A stretch of DNA of 64,000 nucleotides from Martinezella dioscoreae (GCF_009176305.1 NZ_BLAJ01000002.1:558001-622000); one strand, 5' to 3'; shown: positions 43,723 through 53,019, numbered from the stretch's first letter. The notes: generated by a model from the sequence alone, not told the origin. Program-made: numbers and translations.

Positions 43723-44543
43723 ATGCATTCCTCCAGGAGCGCGCGCAGATGCGCGGTCACTTTTATGAAGTCGACCGTGTCACGCATCGCAAGGGCGCGG
43801 GGATAGGGAAGATCGACCTTCATGAATTCTTTCACCCGGCCGGGGTGGGCCTGCAACATCAGCACGTGCTGACCGAGGAAGACCGCCTCCGGAATGGAAT
43901 GGGTGACGAAAACGATGGTCGTGCCCGTTTCGCGCCAGATGCGAAGCAGTTCCTCGTTGAGCTTGTCGCGGGTGATTTCATCCAGAGCGCCGAAGGGCTC
44001 GTCCATCAGCAGGATACGTGGCTTTGTTATCAGGGCGCGGGCGATGGCGACGCGCTGGCGCATGCCGCCGGACAATTCGTGCGGCAGGGCATTTTCGCGA
44101 CCCTTGAGGCCGACGAGAGCGAGCAGCTCCATGGGATCGGCGTAGGAGCTTTTGTCGTGCCTGCCGACTTCCAGCGGCAGGCGGACATTGTCGATGACGC
44201 TCCGCCACGGCAAAAGCGTTGCCTCCTGGAAGACGAAGGCAAAATCGCGACCTTGGCGCGCCTCTCGTGGCGGTCGGCCGAAAACCGAAACCGAACCGTC
44301 GCTGATGTCAACGAGATCGGCGATGCAGCGCAGCAAGGTCGACTTACCGCATCCGGACGGCCCGAGCATGGTGACGAACGATCCTTCCGGAATATCGACG
44401 GAGACCTTGGACAGAGCGGTGAACTCGTTGCCCTTGTCGCCGAAGCGAATATCGAGATCGCGAATGGAAACGGCAAGCCTTGACGTTTCGACGACCGGTA
44501 GCGGCGGCTGCTTGATGGTGGCGGCGCTCATCATGGCATTCAT
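43719..44543 (-). CDS. ABC transporter ATPase, SsuB/TauB type
   Basis: A 274-residue ATP-binding subunit. Walker A is GPSGCGKST, the Q-loop is VFQEATLLPWRSV (typical of nitrate/sulfonate/taurine importers), the signature is LSGGMRQRVAIARAL and Walker B is LLMDEPFGALDE. The switch His is in FVTHSIPEAVFL. Both ends overlap neighbours by 4 bp, so binding protein, ATPase and permease are translated as one unit. Confidence 0.95.
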   Translation of the reverse strand: MNAMMSAATIKQPPLPVVETSRLAVSIRDLDIRFGDKGNEFTALSKVSVDIPEGSFVTMLGPSGCGKSTLLRCIADLVDISDGSVSVFGRPPREARQGRDFAFVFQEATLLPWRSVIDNVRLPLEVGRHDKSSYADPMELLALVGLKGRENALPHELSGGMRQRVAIARALITKPRILLMDEPFGALDEITRDKLNEELLRIWRETGTTIVFVTHSIPEAVFLGQHVLMLQAHPGRVKEFMKVDLPYPRALAMRDTVDFIKVTAHLRALLEECI

Positions 44544-45574
44544 CCGATCTGCTTGCGGATATCGGTCGTCGCGTCGAGGATCGCCATGGTGGCGACGTCA
44601 TCGACGGTCGGTATTGCTCCCGTAAACTGCTTGAGATCGGCGTAAGCCTTGATCTGTGCTGCCCAATTGTCCTTGTTCATCGCGCCCCAGCCGGTCTGCT
44701 TGGTGCTATCGCCGAAGGAGAAATCGATAACCGGGTGGACGGCTTCAAGCTCGCTGGCCTTGTCGAGATTGGGATAGGCATCGACCAGCATGTCGACGGC
44801 TTCTTCCGGATGGTCGCGGACGTAACCCCAACCTTTGGCGGCAGCCTTGGTGAAGCGCACCAGCACGTCGGAATGTTTGTCGAGCTGTTCGTCGGTCGTA
44901 TAATAGACGTTGGCGTAGAGCTGCAGGCCGGCATCCCAGAGCATCATGTCGACACGATCGTCGCCGAGCACCTTCAGCGCGTTGGTGTTCGTGACCCAGC
45001 CGGTGACGGCATCGGCCTGGCCGGTCATCAGCTGGTTCATGTCGGAACCCATGTTGACCATCTTCACCTTGTCTTCCGGAATGCCGTTTTTGGCGAGGAG
45101 CGCGCGCAGCAGGATGAAGGCGGTCGGCTGGGTGGCGATCGTCTTGCCGATCATGTCCTTCGGCTCGCGGATCGGCGCCTTTTTCAGCGAGAAATATGTA
45201 AATGGATGCTTACGGTATCCTGCCAGAAACGCCTTGACCGGCATGCCGGCCGAGCGCGCGAGCATGACGGACGGGCTGGAGGAAATCTGCCCGATGGTGG
45301 ATTGGCCTGCCGCAACGCCGGCAACGCCATCGACATTCGGGCCGCCGGGGACGATGGTGAGATTGATGCCCTGCTCGGTGAAAAAGCCCTTCTTCTGTGC
45401 CGCGACTTCGCCGATGAGTCCGTTGGAAGCAAGCCAGCCGAGCTGCATGCGCACTTCGGCAACATCGGCGGCCTTGCCGGCACGGATGCCGACGAAGGTC
45501 TGGGTCGCAGCAAGACCCCCGACCAAGGCAGCATTGGATAGGAAACGGCGACGATTCATCATGAATTGAGACAT
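44540..45574 (-). CDS. ABC substrate-binding protein, NMT1/SsuA family, Tat-type signal
   Basis: A 344-residue periplasmic binding protein. The N-terminus MMNRRRFLSNAALVGGLAATQTF is a twin-arginine signal ending around GKAADV. The mature part starts VRMQLGWLASNGLIGEVAAQKKGFF, the NMT1/thiamine-pyrimidine or sulfonate-binding layout, with TWVTNTNAL-like ligand loop (GWVTNTNALKVLG). GGGGA precedes the start. It is the first gene of the eight-gene run. Binding proteins of this family bind pyrimidines, sulfonates, phthalates or nitrate, so the ligand remains open. Confidence 0.93.
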   Translation of the reverse strand: MSQFMMNRRRFLSNAALVGGLAATQTFVGIRAGKAADVAEVRMQLGWLASNGLIGEVAAQKKGFFTEQGINLTIVPGGPNVDGVAGVAAGQSTIGQISSSPSVMLARSAGMPVKAFLAGYRKHPFTYFSLKKAPIREPKDMIGKTIATQPTAFILLRALLAKNGIPEDKVKMVNMGSDMNQLMTGQADAVTGWVTNTNALKVLGDDRVDMMLWDAGLQLYANVYYTTDEQLDKHSDVLVRFTKAAAKGWGYVRDHPEEAVDMLVDAYPNLDKASELEAVHPVIDFSFGDSTKQTGWGAMNKDNWAAQIKAYADLKQFTGAIPTVDDVATMAILDATTDIRKQIG

Positions 45575-45808
45575 GCTGATAGTTCCCCTGTTGATTGGGC
45601 GATCGGACTTTTCGTCTCGTTATCCACCAATGCCAGGGATGATGGGGGAATTCAGCGTTCTAATAAAGAACAATTATGCGCACTATCGATTGCCGAAAAG
45701 GCAACGGTCAAGGTGGCGTAAGTCATGCCTTAGTTGCCGTGTTCATCACGAGAGTGCAGCCGTCGACCACCGCCGAACTTTGCGAGATCGGTGGCGGATA
45801 ATGATGGA

Positions 45809-46924
45809 TCAATGCTGTATGGGATATTCGAGCTGCAGCGCGACGATATCAGATGTTCGCGCACCATACCGCGCGGCAATCTCGAACAGCGTCTGATCCA
45901 GCGCCTGCGCGGGTGGGCGCGCGGGAACCGTCACGACCGAGGCATCGGTATGGGCTGAAAGGTCCGGCACAAGCAGGAGGCCGCTGCGCGAACGGATGGA
46001 TTGGGCCGGCTCCGCGATGACAGCCTTCGAACGATAGGTTCTCGACCACGCATCCGCCGTCAGCGCCAAAGCGATTTCATCGAAACCTTCCTCCGCGGGC
46101 AGGCGGATGATCTCGTGGTTCCAGAAGGCAAGGGTGTTGCCGGCAAAGCGCCAGAAGCGGCTCGTTGTCATGTGAAACGGTGCGGAATCATGCGCGCTGC
46201 TCCAATCGATGACACCCAGCCGGGTGGCCGCCGAGCGCGCCTTCTGCGCGCCAGCAATGGCCTCCACCAGAGTCAGGGAAGCGGGGATCGATGCCGTGAC
46301 GCCCGTGGTGCTCATGACATTACCATCGACGATGTAACGCCGGTTATGAACCCACTCTGTCCGCGGAAAGGTACGGCGGATTGCGTCGAAGGCGTACCAA
46401 TGGGTGGTGGCGTGCTTGCCGTCGAATACGCCGGCCCTTGCCGCAAGCCAGGCGCCCTCACAGATCGAAACGACCATCGCGCCCTTCGATGATTGCTCGC
46501 GAATCCAGGCAATGACGTTGCGGCTGCTGTTGTCATGCATGGCGGGGACGATGACGATATCGGCGCCTTCCGGATGCTCACGGTCAAAGTCCCGCATTGT
46601 TGCGTCCGGCTTGATTTTCAGCGCCGGCATGAGGTTCACGATGCCAGCCTGGGTCGAGACGATCACGACGTCGGCGACACCGGCACTGCGCAGGACGCCG
46701 TAGGGGATGACGAGATCGGTTGTCTCCGTGCCGCGGTTGTCGGCGGCGATCGCGATGAGGGGCCGTGTCCGGCCGGCTTTGAACGTCGGGAGCCGGATGG
46801 CATTTTCCGCAGCTATCGCAGGTCTTTCGAAAGGGAAAATCGCAATGCAAAATACGAGCAGGGCGAGAAGCAAGATTTTGGGGAAATGGCGATCCATGGC
46901 ACGTGTCCAGATTTTTGATGTCAT
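45809..46924 (-). CDS. Exported DJ-1/PfpI (GATase1-like) protein without DNA-binding domain
   Basis: A protein of about 371 residues. A signal peptide or anchor (KILLLALLVFCIAIFPFERPAIAAEN) precedes a DJ-1/PfpI-like domain. The nucleophile-elbow cysteine is in SICEGAWLAA, and the ATTHWYAFDAI stretch is the GlxA-type ATTHW motif. A C-terminal portion of about 150 residues follows with no recognised domain and no AraC helix-turn-helix. The start at 46924 has GAGG just upstream; 46897 (MDRHFPK) is the alternative. It is divergent from a GlxA-type AraC regulator whose sensor domain shares the same motifs. Confidence 0.78.
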   Translation of the reverse strand: MTSKIWTRAMDRHFPKILLLALLVFCIAIFPFERPAIAAENAIRLPTFKAGRTRPLIAIAADNRGTETTDLVIPYGVLRSAGVADVVIVSTQAGIVNLMPALKIKPDATMRDFDREHPEGADIVIVPAMHDNSSRNVIAWIREQSSKGAMVVSICEGAWLAARAGVFDGKHATTHWYAFDAIRRTFPRTEWVHNRRYIVDGNVMSTTGVTASIPASLTLVEAIAGAQKARSAATRLGVIDWSSAHDSAPFHMTTSRFWRFAGNTLAFWNHEIIRLPAEEGFDEIALALTADAWSRTYRSKAVIAEPAQSIRSRSGLLLVPDLSAHTDASVVTVPARPPAQALDQTLFEIAARYGARTSDIVALQLEYPIQH

Positions 46925-46959
46925 ACCCTCGGAAATATTTGGTTCGCAGGCTGGCGAAA

Positions 46960-47985
46960 ATGACAAAGATATCGCATTTTCCGCCAATGCAGGATTCTGG
47001 ACATTCCCCGCGGCGTATCGTCGTTATCGGCTATGACGGTGTTCAGGCGCTCGATATCGTCGGACCCATGGAGGTCTTCGCGATGGCGAACCTTCATTTG
47101 CCCGAGGGTGCGCCGCCTTACGAAGTCGTGCTCGCGTCCCCGGCCGGTGGATCGGTGAAAAGCAGCTCCGCCGGCGGCCTTGTCTTCGGCGAGACCATGA
47201 GCCTCGAACAACTGCCCGCCGATCTCGATACGATCATCCTCTCCGGCGGCAGCGAGGATGGGCTTCGGCAGGTCATATTTCAGACGGACCTGCTTGCCTG
47301 GCTGCATTCGCGGGCGAGGCCTACCCGGCGCATGGCCAGCGTCTGCACCGGAGCCTTCATCCTCGCGGCCGGCGGCTTCCTCGATGGCAGACGAGCGACC
47401 ACGCATTGGAATTCCTGTTCCCTTTTGAAGGAATTGCGGCCTCAGATCGAGGTCGAGCCAGACGCCATCTTTGTGGCGGAGCCGCCCGTCTTCACCTCAG
47501 CCGGCATTACGGCTGGTATCGATCTATGTCTGGCGCTGGTCGAGGCCGATTGTGGTCCGAAGACCGCTCTTGCCGTTGCGCGACAGATGGTATTGTTCAT
47601 GCGCCGGCCGGGCGGTCAGTCGCAGTTCAGCGCGGGCCTCGCCCTTCAGGCGAATGCGACACCGCGCCTGCGGCAGCTCTTGAGCGAGATCATCGACGAT
47701 CCCACAGGGGATCTATCGGGACCTGCTCTTGCCAGCCGGGTCGGCATGACGGAGCGCACCTTTTCGCGCAGTTTCCGAAAGGAAACCGGAACAACGCCGG
47801 CGCAATTCGTGGAAGCCGCACGGTTGGAGCGGGCAAAGGCGCTTCTCGAAAGTTCTGACTGGCCGCTGGCCCGCATCGCCGAGCGTTCGGGCTTTTCAAG
47901 CCTCGACACGCTGCATAGGGCCTTTCTCAAGAATCTTGCCATAACACCCGGCTTTTATCGGGCGCGTTTTGGCACGGGCGCCTGA
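46960..47985 (+). CDS. GlxA-family AraC transcriptional regulator
   Basis: A 341-residue regulator. The N-terminal DJ-1/PfpI-like domain contains VIGYDGVQALDIVGPMEVF, the cysteine elbow ASVCTGAFILAAGG and ATTHWNSCSLL. The C-terminal AraC domain has two helix-turn-helix motifs, LASRVGMTERTFSRSFRKETG and RIAERSGFSSLDTLHRAF. Possible starts are 46903, 46960 and 46987; I chose 46960 so that the two divergent genes do not overlap. It probably controls the exported GlxA-like gene next to it. Confidence 0.88.
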   Translation: MTKISHFPPMQDSGHSPRRIVVIGYDGVQALDIVGPMEVFAMANLHLPEGAPPYEVVLASPAGGSVKSSSAGGLVFGETMSLEQLPADLDTIILSGGSEDGLRQVIFQTDLLAWLHSRARPTRRMASVCTGAFILAAGGFLDGRRATTHWNSCSLLKELRPQIEVEPDAIFVAEPPVFTSAGITAGIDLCLALVEADCGPKTALAVARQMVLFMRRPGGQSQFSAGLALQANATPRLRQLLSEIIDDPTGDLSGPALASRVGMTERTFSRSFRKETGTTPAQFVEAARLERAKALLESSDWPLARIAERSGFSSLDTLHRAFLKNLAITPGFYRARFGTGA

Positions 47986-48086
47986 CGACAAGGTCAGCCT
48001 CGTCACTCACATGTCGACTCATGCCGTGCTGGTAAAAACTTCTCTTCTTTCGTCGATAAATATGGATTTGGAGCCAAGCTCGCGCA

Positions 48087-49340
48087 TCAGCCGCCATATT
48101 CGATGATTTCGAGCCCGGCATTGTAATCCGTGGCATAGACCAGACCATTGGCGTCAACAAAGACGTCGGCTGATTGGATCACTTTCGGGCGGCCTGGACG
48201 GCGGTCGGTAATGGCAGTCGGCCCCGCCGGCACGAGAGCGCCGGTTTCGACAGGATGATAGGGGTCGGAAATGTCGAAGGCGCGGATGCCGGCATTCTGC
48301 CACGTCGCAAAGATCAGCGTCTCGGAGACGAAAGAGCCGGGCCGGTTTTCGTGCAGATTGTGCGGTCCGAAATGACCGCCCTTCTTCGCGTAGTCGATTT
48401 CGGCGGGGATCGGGAAAGTCGAGATGCTGATCGGATTTTCGGGCACGCGGATGTCGAAGACCCAGGTATGTTTCCGGCCGTCTTCCTCATTGTCCAGCAC
48501 AGCCTCATCCGCCACGACAAGAAGATCGCGGCCGGGAAGTGGCAGCGGCGAATGTGTGCCGCCGCCGTAGGGCGGGCACCAGTTATGGTGTTTGATGAGC
48601 CGGGGGGCGGAACGATCCTTGATATCGAGGAGCGTCAATCCGCCATCGCGCCAGCAAGCGTAGGCGGTGTCGCCATGGACGAGCGCGTGGTGCAGGGCAT
48701 AGCGCTTGCCGTCGCCCCAATTTGGGGTTTCGCCCGCCGCGCGGTTCATGCCGGGAAGCCACCATTGGCCGACAAGTTCGGGCCTGGTTGGATCGGCCAT
48801 GTCGATGGTCACGAAGATATAGTCGGTAAAGCCGTCGAGCAGCGCCGAGGCATAGGCATAGCGGCCGCCGACATACCAAAGCCTGTGAAAGCCGACGCCT
48901 TCGACATCCAGTTGGCCGATCTTGCGCGGCTTGTCGGGAACGGAAATATCAAACACGCTCATGCCCGCGGTCCAGGCGCGCTCACGCTTTCTGGAGGCGA
49001 CCGTCTCGCCGACGGATTGCGTGTAGTAGGCCTTCTCGTTCGTGAAGGTTTCCACGTCGGCAAAGAGGTCGAGCGCGTTGATGACCAGCAGCAGGTCGTC
49101 ATGCGTCTGCAGATGGATGTTCCAGGTGTTGGCTGGCGCTGGCACGTAATTGACCGTCTTGGGATGTTTCGGGTCGCGTACGTCAACGATCGAGAAGCCC
49201 TGCGACCAGGGATGGGCGACATAGGCGTAGCCTCGATGAACCATCAATTGCAACCCATCGCCACGGCCGCCGATATCGTTATGGCCGATCAATGTCATGT
49301 TGCGGGCAAAGTCAGGTTTCGGCAGGTCGGTCGATGCCAT
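48087..49340 (-). CDS. LVIVD-repeat beta-propeller protein
   Basis: A 417-residue protein built of LVIVD-type repeats: short strands such as GYAYVAHPWSQGFSIVDVRDPKHPKTV, GRYAYASALLDGFTDYIFVTIDMADPTRPELVG and AGIRAFDISDPYHPVETG recur through the chain. This predicts a seven-bladed-like beta-propeller. The start at 49340 removes an unrelated upstream extension to 49454. No signal peptide is seen, so it may act in the cytoplasm. The gene is 73 bp after the sugar-binding-protein gene, with a terminator between, and probably belongs to that ABC operon. Its role (sensor, enzyme or scaffold) is unknown. Confidence 0.82.
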   Translation of the reverse strand: MASTDLPKPDFARNMTLIGHNDIGGRGDGLQLMVHRGYAYVAHPWSQGFSIVDVRDPKHPKTVNYVPAPANTWNIHLQTHDDLLLVINALDLFADVETFTNEKAYYTQSVGETVASRKRERAWTAGMSVFDISVPDKPRKIGQLDVEGVGFHRLWYVGGRYAYASALLDGFTDYIFVTIDMADPTRPELVGQWWLPGMNRAAGETPNWGDGKRYALHHALVHGDTAYACWRDGGLTLLDIKDRSAPRLIKHHNWCPPYGGGTHSPLPLPGRDLLVVADEAVLDNEEDGRKHTWVFDIRVPENPISISTFPIPAEIDYAKKGGHFGPHNLHENRPGSFVSETLIFATWQNAGIRAFDISDPYHPVETGALVPAGPTAITDRRPGRPKVIQSADVFVDANGLVYATDYNAGLEIIEYGG

Positions 49341-49365
49341 GGGACGTCTCACGCTCAGGGGAATG

Positions 49366-49389
49366 AAAAGGGCCGCCCTTGCGGGCGGC
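49366..49389 (-). terminator. Intrinsic terminator between binding-protein and LVIVD genes
   Basis: On the minus strand GCCGCCC and GGGCGGC form a 7-bp stem with a 4-base loop, followed by CCTTTTC. It lies 24 bp after the stop of the ABC binding-protein gene and before the LVIVD gene, so most transcripts of the operon should end here and a fraction read through. Confidence 0.7.
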
Positions 49390-49413
49390 GCCTGCGAAAG
49401 CAGCTGATAAGTC

Positions 49414-50457
49414 TCAGTTCTTGGCCGCCGGAATCCAGGCTGCCGTGGCGGCATCGCTCTTCAGGAAGGCCGGGAATTTCTGCTGCAGTTCTTCGATGGT
49501 GCCGATCTTGTTGTTGACGAGATCGTCGCGCGTGATGAGTGTCGGCTGCAGAAGAACGGAGTGGCCCGGAGGCTGACCGGCAATGGCAAGCGAAACGGCG
49601 CGGACGGAAACTTCACCGACGACGGCAGCGTTGGTGGCAGCCGTCGCTACCCAGGCGCTGTCCGGTTCGACCATCAGCTGGATATCGGCGGTCGACGTGT
49701 CTACGCCGTAGATCTTCACCTTGGCGGAAAGGCCGAGCTCGTCGATAGCGAGCTTTGCACCCTTGGCGAACTCATCCCATGGCGTGAAGATCACCGAAAT
49801 ATCCGGATTGGCGCGCAGGACGGCCTTGGTCTGGTCGGCGACGGAGGCGGGAACGGTGTCATTGACCACGCCCCAGACGGCCTTTTCCTTCAGATTGTGC
49901 TTGGCAATAAAATCCTTCCACACCGCATATCGGCGGTCGAGCGGCGCGAAACCGGCAACGTAGACCGCACCGCCGGTGAAGCCATCACCCTTATCCTTCA
50001 CGGCCTGGTCAAGCACGAGCTTGGCCATATCCTTGTCGCTCTGTTCGATCTGCGGAATTTGCGGATTGTCGAGGTTGACGTCATAGGCGAGCACCTTGAT
50101 GCCCTTGTCGAGTGCCTTCTGCGCGACATCCTTCAGGACCTCTGGGCGGCCATTGTTGATGATGATGCCGTCGACGCCGAGATTGATCGCCTGCTCGACA
50201 AGATTGCGCTGCGTGTCGTTGTCATTGCGGGCCTGCGAAACAGTGAGGTTGACGCCAAGCGCATCCGCCTGCCGCTTGACGCCAGCCTCGAAGGCTTGCA
50301 GCCAGTCGCCGCTGCCAAGGAAGCTGATGACGGCGATATTGACTGTTCTTTTATCGAAGGGAGCGGGCGCGCCGCTGAGGCCTGCCGCCGATGCTGTGGT
50401 CATGAAAAGCGAGCCGGCGACGACGGCCGAAGCTATGATTTTGAATAATTTGATCAT
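49414..50457 (-). CDS. Sugar ABC transporter substrate-binding protein (RbsB-like)
   Basis: A 347-residue periplasmic binding protein. The signal peptide is KIIASAVVAGSLFMTTASAAG. The first lobe shows VNIAVISFLGSGDWLQAFEAGVKRQADALGVNLTV, and the ligand strand reads GIIINNGRPEVLKDVAQKALDKGIKVLAYDVNL; these are features of RbsB/XylF-like proteins. It is the third gene of an ATPase, permease, binding-protein unit. A specific sugar cannot be named, and the layout also fits polyols or autoinducer-2-like ligands. Confidence 0.93.
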   Translation of the reverse strand: MIKLFKIIASAVVAGSLFMTTASAAGLSGAPAPFDKRTVNIAVISFLGSGDWLQAFEAGVKRQADALGVNLTVSQARNDNDTQRNLVEQAINLGVDGIIINNGRPEVLKDVAQKALDKGIKVLAYDVNLDNPQIPQIEQSDKDMAKLVLDQAVKDKGDGFTGGAVYVAGFAPLDRRYAVWKDFIAKHNLKEKAVWGVVNDTVPASVADQTKAVLRANPDISVIFTPWDEFAKGAKLAIDELGLSAKVKIYGVDTSTADIQLMVEPDSAWVATAATNAAVVGEVSVRAVSLAIAGQPPGHSVLLQPTLITRDDLVNNKIGTIEELQQKFPAFLKSDAATAAWIPAAKN

Positions 50458-50497
50458 TGAAAATCCATTGAGCGTTGAGTTGGGATGGATGGCGGGA

Positions 50498-51532
50498 TCA
50501 CGCCTTGCTGCGGCCGATCCCGTAGGTCAGCGCAAGCGCGCCGACGAGAACGGCACCCTTGATGAAATCCTGGGTATAATAGGGCGCATTCAGCATCGTC
50601 AGGCCGTTCAGAAGCACACCGACGAAGACCGCTCCGATCGTCGTGCCAAGAACGTTGGGGCGGCGCAGGCCAAGGACGGCAAAGCCGATGAGCGAGGCTG
50701 CGACGGAGTCCATCAGCAGCGATGCGCCGGAAGAGACGTCGCCGCGACCGACGCGGGCAGCAACGATAATGCCGCCGAGCGAAGCGAGAACGCCTGACAG
50801 CACATAGGCAAAGGTTTTCAGCTGGGCGATATTGGCGCCGGCGAGCCGCGTCGCGGCTTCATTGCCGCCGGTTGCGTAAAGAAGGCGACCGAGGCGCGTA
50901 CGCTCGGTCAGCACGAAAAGCACAAGCGCCACGACGAGCATCAGAATGACGGGAAAGGGAATGGTGCCGAACAGGCTTGAACGTCCTATCGTCAAAAAGG
51001 TGGGATCGACTTTGCCGATCGCCTTCGTCCCATCGGGAAGGATCAATCCCACCGAGATCGAGCGTCCGGCTGTCGGGATCAGCTGTAATCCCGTGAGCAG
51101 GAACATGGTAGAGAGGGTCGCGAGGAGATCCGGCACCTTCAGCCGAACGATCAGCAGAGAATTGACGAGCCCGACGATCGCGCCGAAGGCAAGCACCAGC
51201 GGCACGGTCTCATAGACATCGAGGTTCCATACGATCATGGCGTAGCTGGCGGCCATGACACTGGAGGCAGCCACCGCGCCAACGGATAGATCGAAACCGC
51301 CGATGGCAAGCGTCACCGTCACGCCGGCACCGATGATGGCGACCACCGAAACCGCCTGCAGGATGCTCATCAGATTGTTGATGTTGATGAAGGCCGGCTG
51401 GGCGAAGCTGAAAATGATGATAAGGGCAAGGAGGAGGAGAAATACAGCGCCCCGCCGCACGAATTCCTGCGGCGATATCGCATGGTTCGTCCGCCTGATC
51501 TGTTCGGGGATTTCCACGGTACCTTCACTCAT
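50498..51532 (-). CDS. Sugar ABC transporter permease (RbsC family)
   Basis: A 344-residue inner-membrane permease with about eight to ten helices. Family segments are INNLMSILQAVSVVAIIGAGVTVTLAIGGFDLSVG, the internal ATGGNEAATRLAGANI and ASRVGRGDVSSGASLLMDSVAASLIGFAV-like strings (VGRGDVSSGA). It overlaps the ATPase gene by one base (TGATG) and precedes the binding-protein gene by 40 bp. Confidence 0.93.
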   Translation of the reverse strand: MSEGTVEIPEQIRRTNHAISPQEFVRRGAVFLLLLALIIIFSFAQPAFININNLMSILQAVSVVAIIGAGVTVTLAIGGFDLSVGAVAASSVMAASYAMIVWNLDVYETVPLVLAFGAIVGLVNSLLIVRLKVPDLLATLSTMFLLTGLQLIPTAGRSISVGLILPDGTKAIGKVDPTFLTIGRSSLFGTIPFPVILMLVVALVLFVLTERTRLGRLLYATGGNEAATRLAGANIAQLKTFAYVLSGVLASLGGIIVAARVGRGDVSSGASLLMDSVAASLIGFAVLGLRRPNVLGTTIGAVFVGVLLNGLTMLNAPYYTQDFIKGAVLVGALALTYGIGRSKA

Positions 51533-53019
51533 CAGGCATATTCCTCGTTCTGTCGGCCGCCCGAGGCCGCATCAACGGCTTCTTTGAGACCATGATGTTC
51601 CATCACCAGCACCCGGTCGGCGACTTCGAGTGCTTCTTCCGGATCGGATGTGGCGATCAGCGTAGCGCGGTCGGTATGGGCGCGTATGGCCGCGATAATG
51701 TCCTGGCGGGCGCCGACATCGACCCCCTGAAAGGGCTCGTCGAGAAGCAGCAGGCGGCTTGGCTCGGCTTCCCAGCGCGCGAGCACGACCTTTTGCTGAT
51801 TGCCGCCGGAAAGAGACCAGACGGACGCCTCGGGACCGGGGGCCTTTATGCCGAGGCGCCGGATGGCCTTTTCTCCCTCACGGCTCTCGTGCCCGGAAAA
51901 CAGGAAACCCGACGGATACCAGCGTTTTAGGTGCGGTAGGCTGATCGTTGCCGCAATACTCTCTCCGGGCCAGTCTGATGGCATCAGAGAAGAGCGATGC
52001 CGGTCGGCGGCAGCCATGACGACGCCACGCGCGATTGCATCCGCGGGCGAGCCGGGCTGAAATGCAATGCCATCCAGAAGTGCCGTGCCGGAGGCAAAGC
52101 GCTCGAGGCCGAAAAGCGTAGACAGAAGACGGCTCTTGCCGGCGCCGAGGACGCCGGTAATGGCGACGACCTCGCCGGCATGAAGCCTGAGATCGATCGG
52201 CGGGCTGTCGGCAAACAGCTGTATGCCCTGAAGCTCCAGTATGGTTCGGTCAAATTGTTCACGGCGATGCGGGCGAGCCGCCTTCATGGAACGGCCGATC
52301 ATGGTTTCGATGGCGGCATCGAAGTCAATCGGGCGCGAGAAGGCACCGACGTTGCGGCCGCCGCGCAGGACGACCACGCGATCGGCGAGCGCATCGAGAT
52401 CGGCCGTACGGTGCGAGATATAGAGAATGCCCAAGCCGCGGGCCTTCAGCCGACGGACGATATCATAAAGCCGGCTCGCCTCGCGCGCAGACAGGCTTGC
52501 GGTCGGCTCATCCAGGATCAGCAATTGCGCCTGATTGGAAAGGGCGCGCGCAATGGCGACCATCTGTCGGTCAGCGGTTGCAAGATCGCCGAAATCCCCG
52601 TCGAGCGGCAAGTCGAAGCCGGCTTCAGACAGGATCGCTTCTGCCTTCCGCCGCACTGAACGCTTCGACAGAAAGAAGGGCTGGCGTCCGTCAACATATT
52701 GGTTGAGCAGCAGCGCATCCGCGACCGAAAGGCCGGCGACCCCGACGACATCGGTCGATTGATGCACGGTAACGATGCCCCGCGCTGTTGCCTCGGCCGG
52801 ACTTTCGGGGCGATAATCCGCGCCGTTCCATAGGATCGTGCCTGAATCGGCGCGGTGAATGCCCGACAGGATTTTGACCAGCGTCGACTTGCCGGCGCCA
52901 TTCGCTCCCATCAGTGCGACGACCTCGCCGCGATCAACGGTTAGAGACGCTGCCGACAAAGCCTGTGTCGAGCCGAAAGCAAGCGAAAGATTTTGGGCAT
53001 CCAGCAAGGTCATGGGCAT
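51532..53019 (-). CDS. Sugar ABC transporter ATPase, two ATP-binding domains (RbsA family)
   Basis: A 495-residue double ATPase. Domain 1 has Walker A GANGAGKST, ATADRQMVAIARAL in place of the canonical signature and LLILDEPTASLS. Domain 2 has the partly degenerate GVLGAGKSR, the signature LSGGNQQKVVLARW and LLLLDEPFQGVDVGARQ. Asymmetry of this type is normal in RbsA/MglA proteins. Starts at 53019 or 53013 are both possible. It is the first gene of the operon, and a near-perfect 20-bp palindrome lies 72 bp upstream. Confidence 0.93.
   Translation of the reverse strand: MPMTLLDAQNLSLAFGSTQALSAASLTVDRGEVVALMGANGAGKSTLVKILSGIHRADSGTILWNGADYRPESPAEATARGIVTVHQSTDVVGVAGLSVADALLLNQYVDGRQPFFLSKRSVRRKAEAILSEAGFDLPLDGDFGDLATADRQMVAIARALSNQAQLLILDEPTASLSAREASRLYDIVRRLKARGLGILYISHRTADLDALADRVVVLRGGRNVGAFSRPIDFDAAIETMIGRSMKAARPHRREQFDRTILELQGIQLFADSPPIDLRLHAGEVVAITGVLGAGKSRLLSTLFGLERFASGTALLDGIAFQPGSPADAIARGVVMAAADRHRSSLMPSDWPGESIAATISLPHLKRWYPSGFLFSGHESREGEKAIRRLGIKAPGPEASVWSLSGGNQQKVVLARWEAEPSRLLLLDEPFQGVDVGARQDIIAAIRAHTDRATLIATSDPEEALEVADRVLVMEHHGLKEAVDAASGGRQNEEYA

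Noticed and set aside
48174..49517. 447-codon plus-strand frame
   Set aside because: Antisense to the LVIVD-repeat gene; composition looks like a shadow frame.
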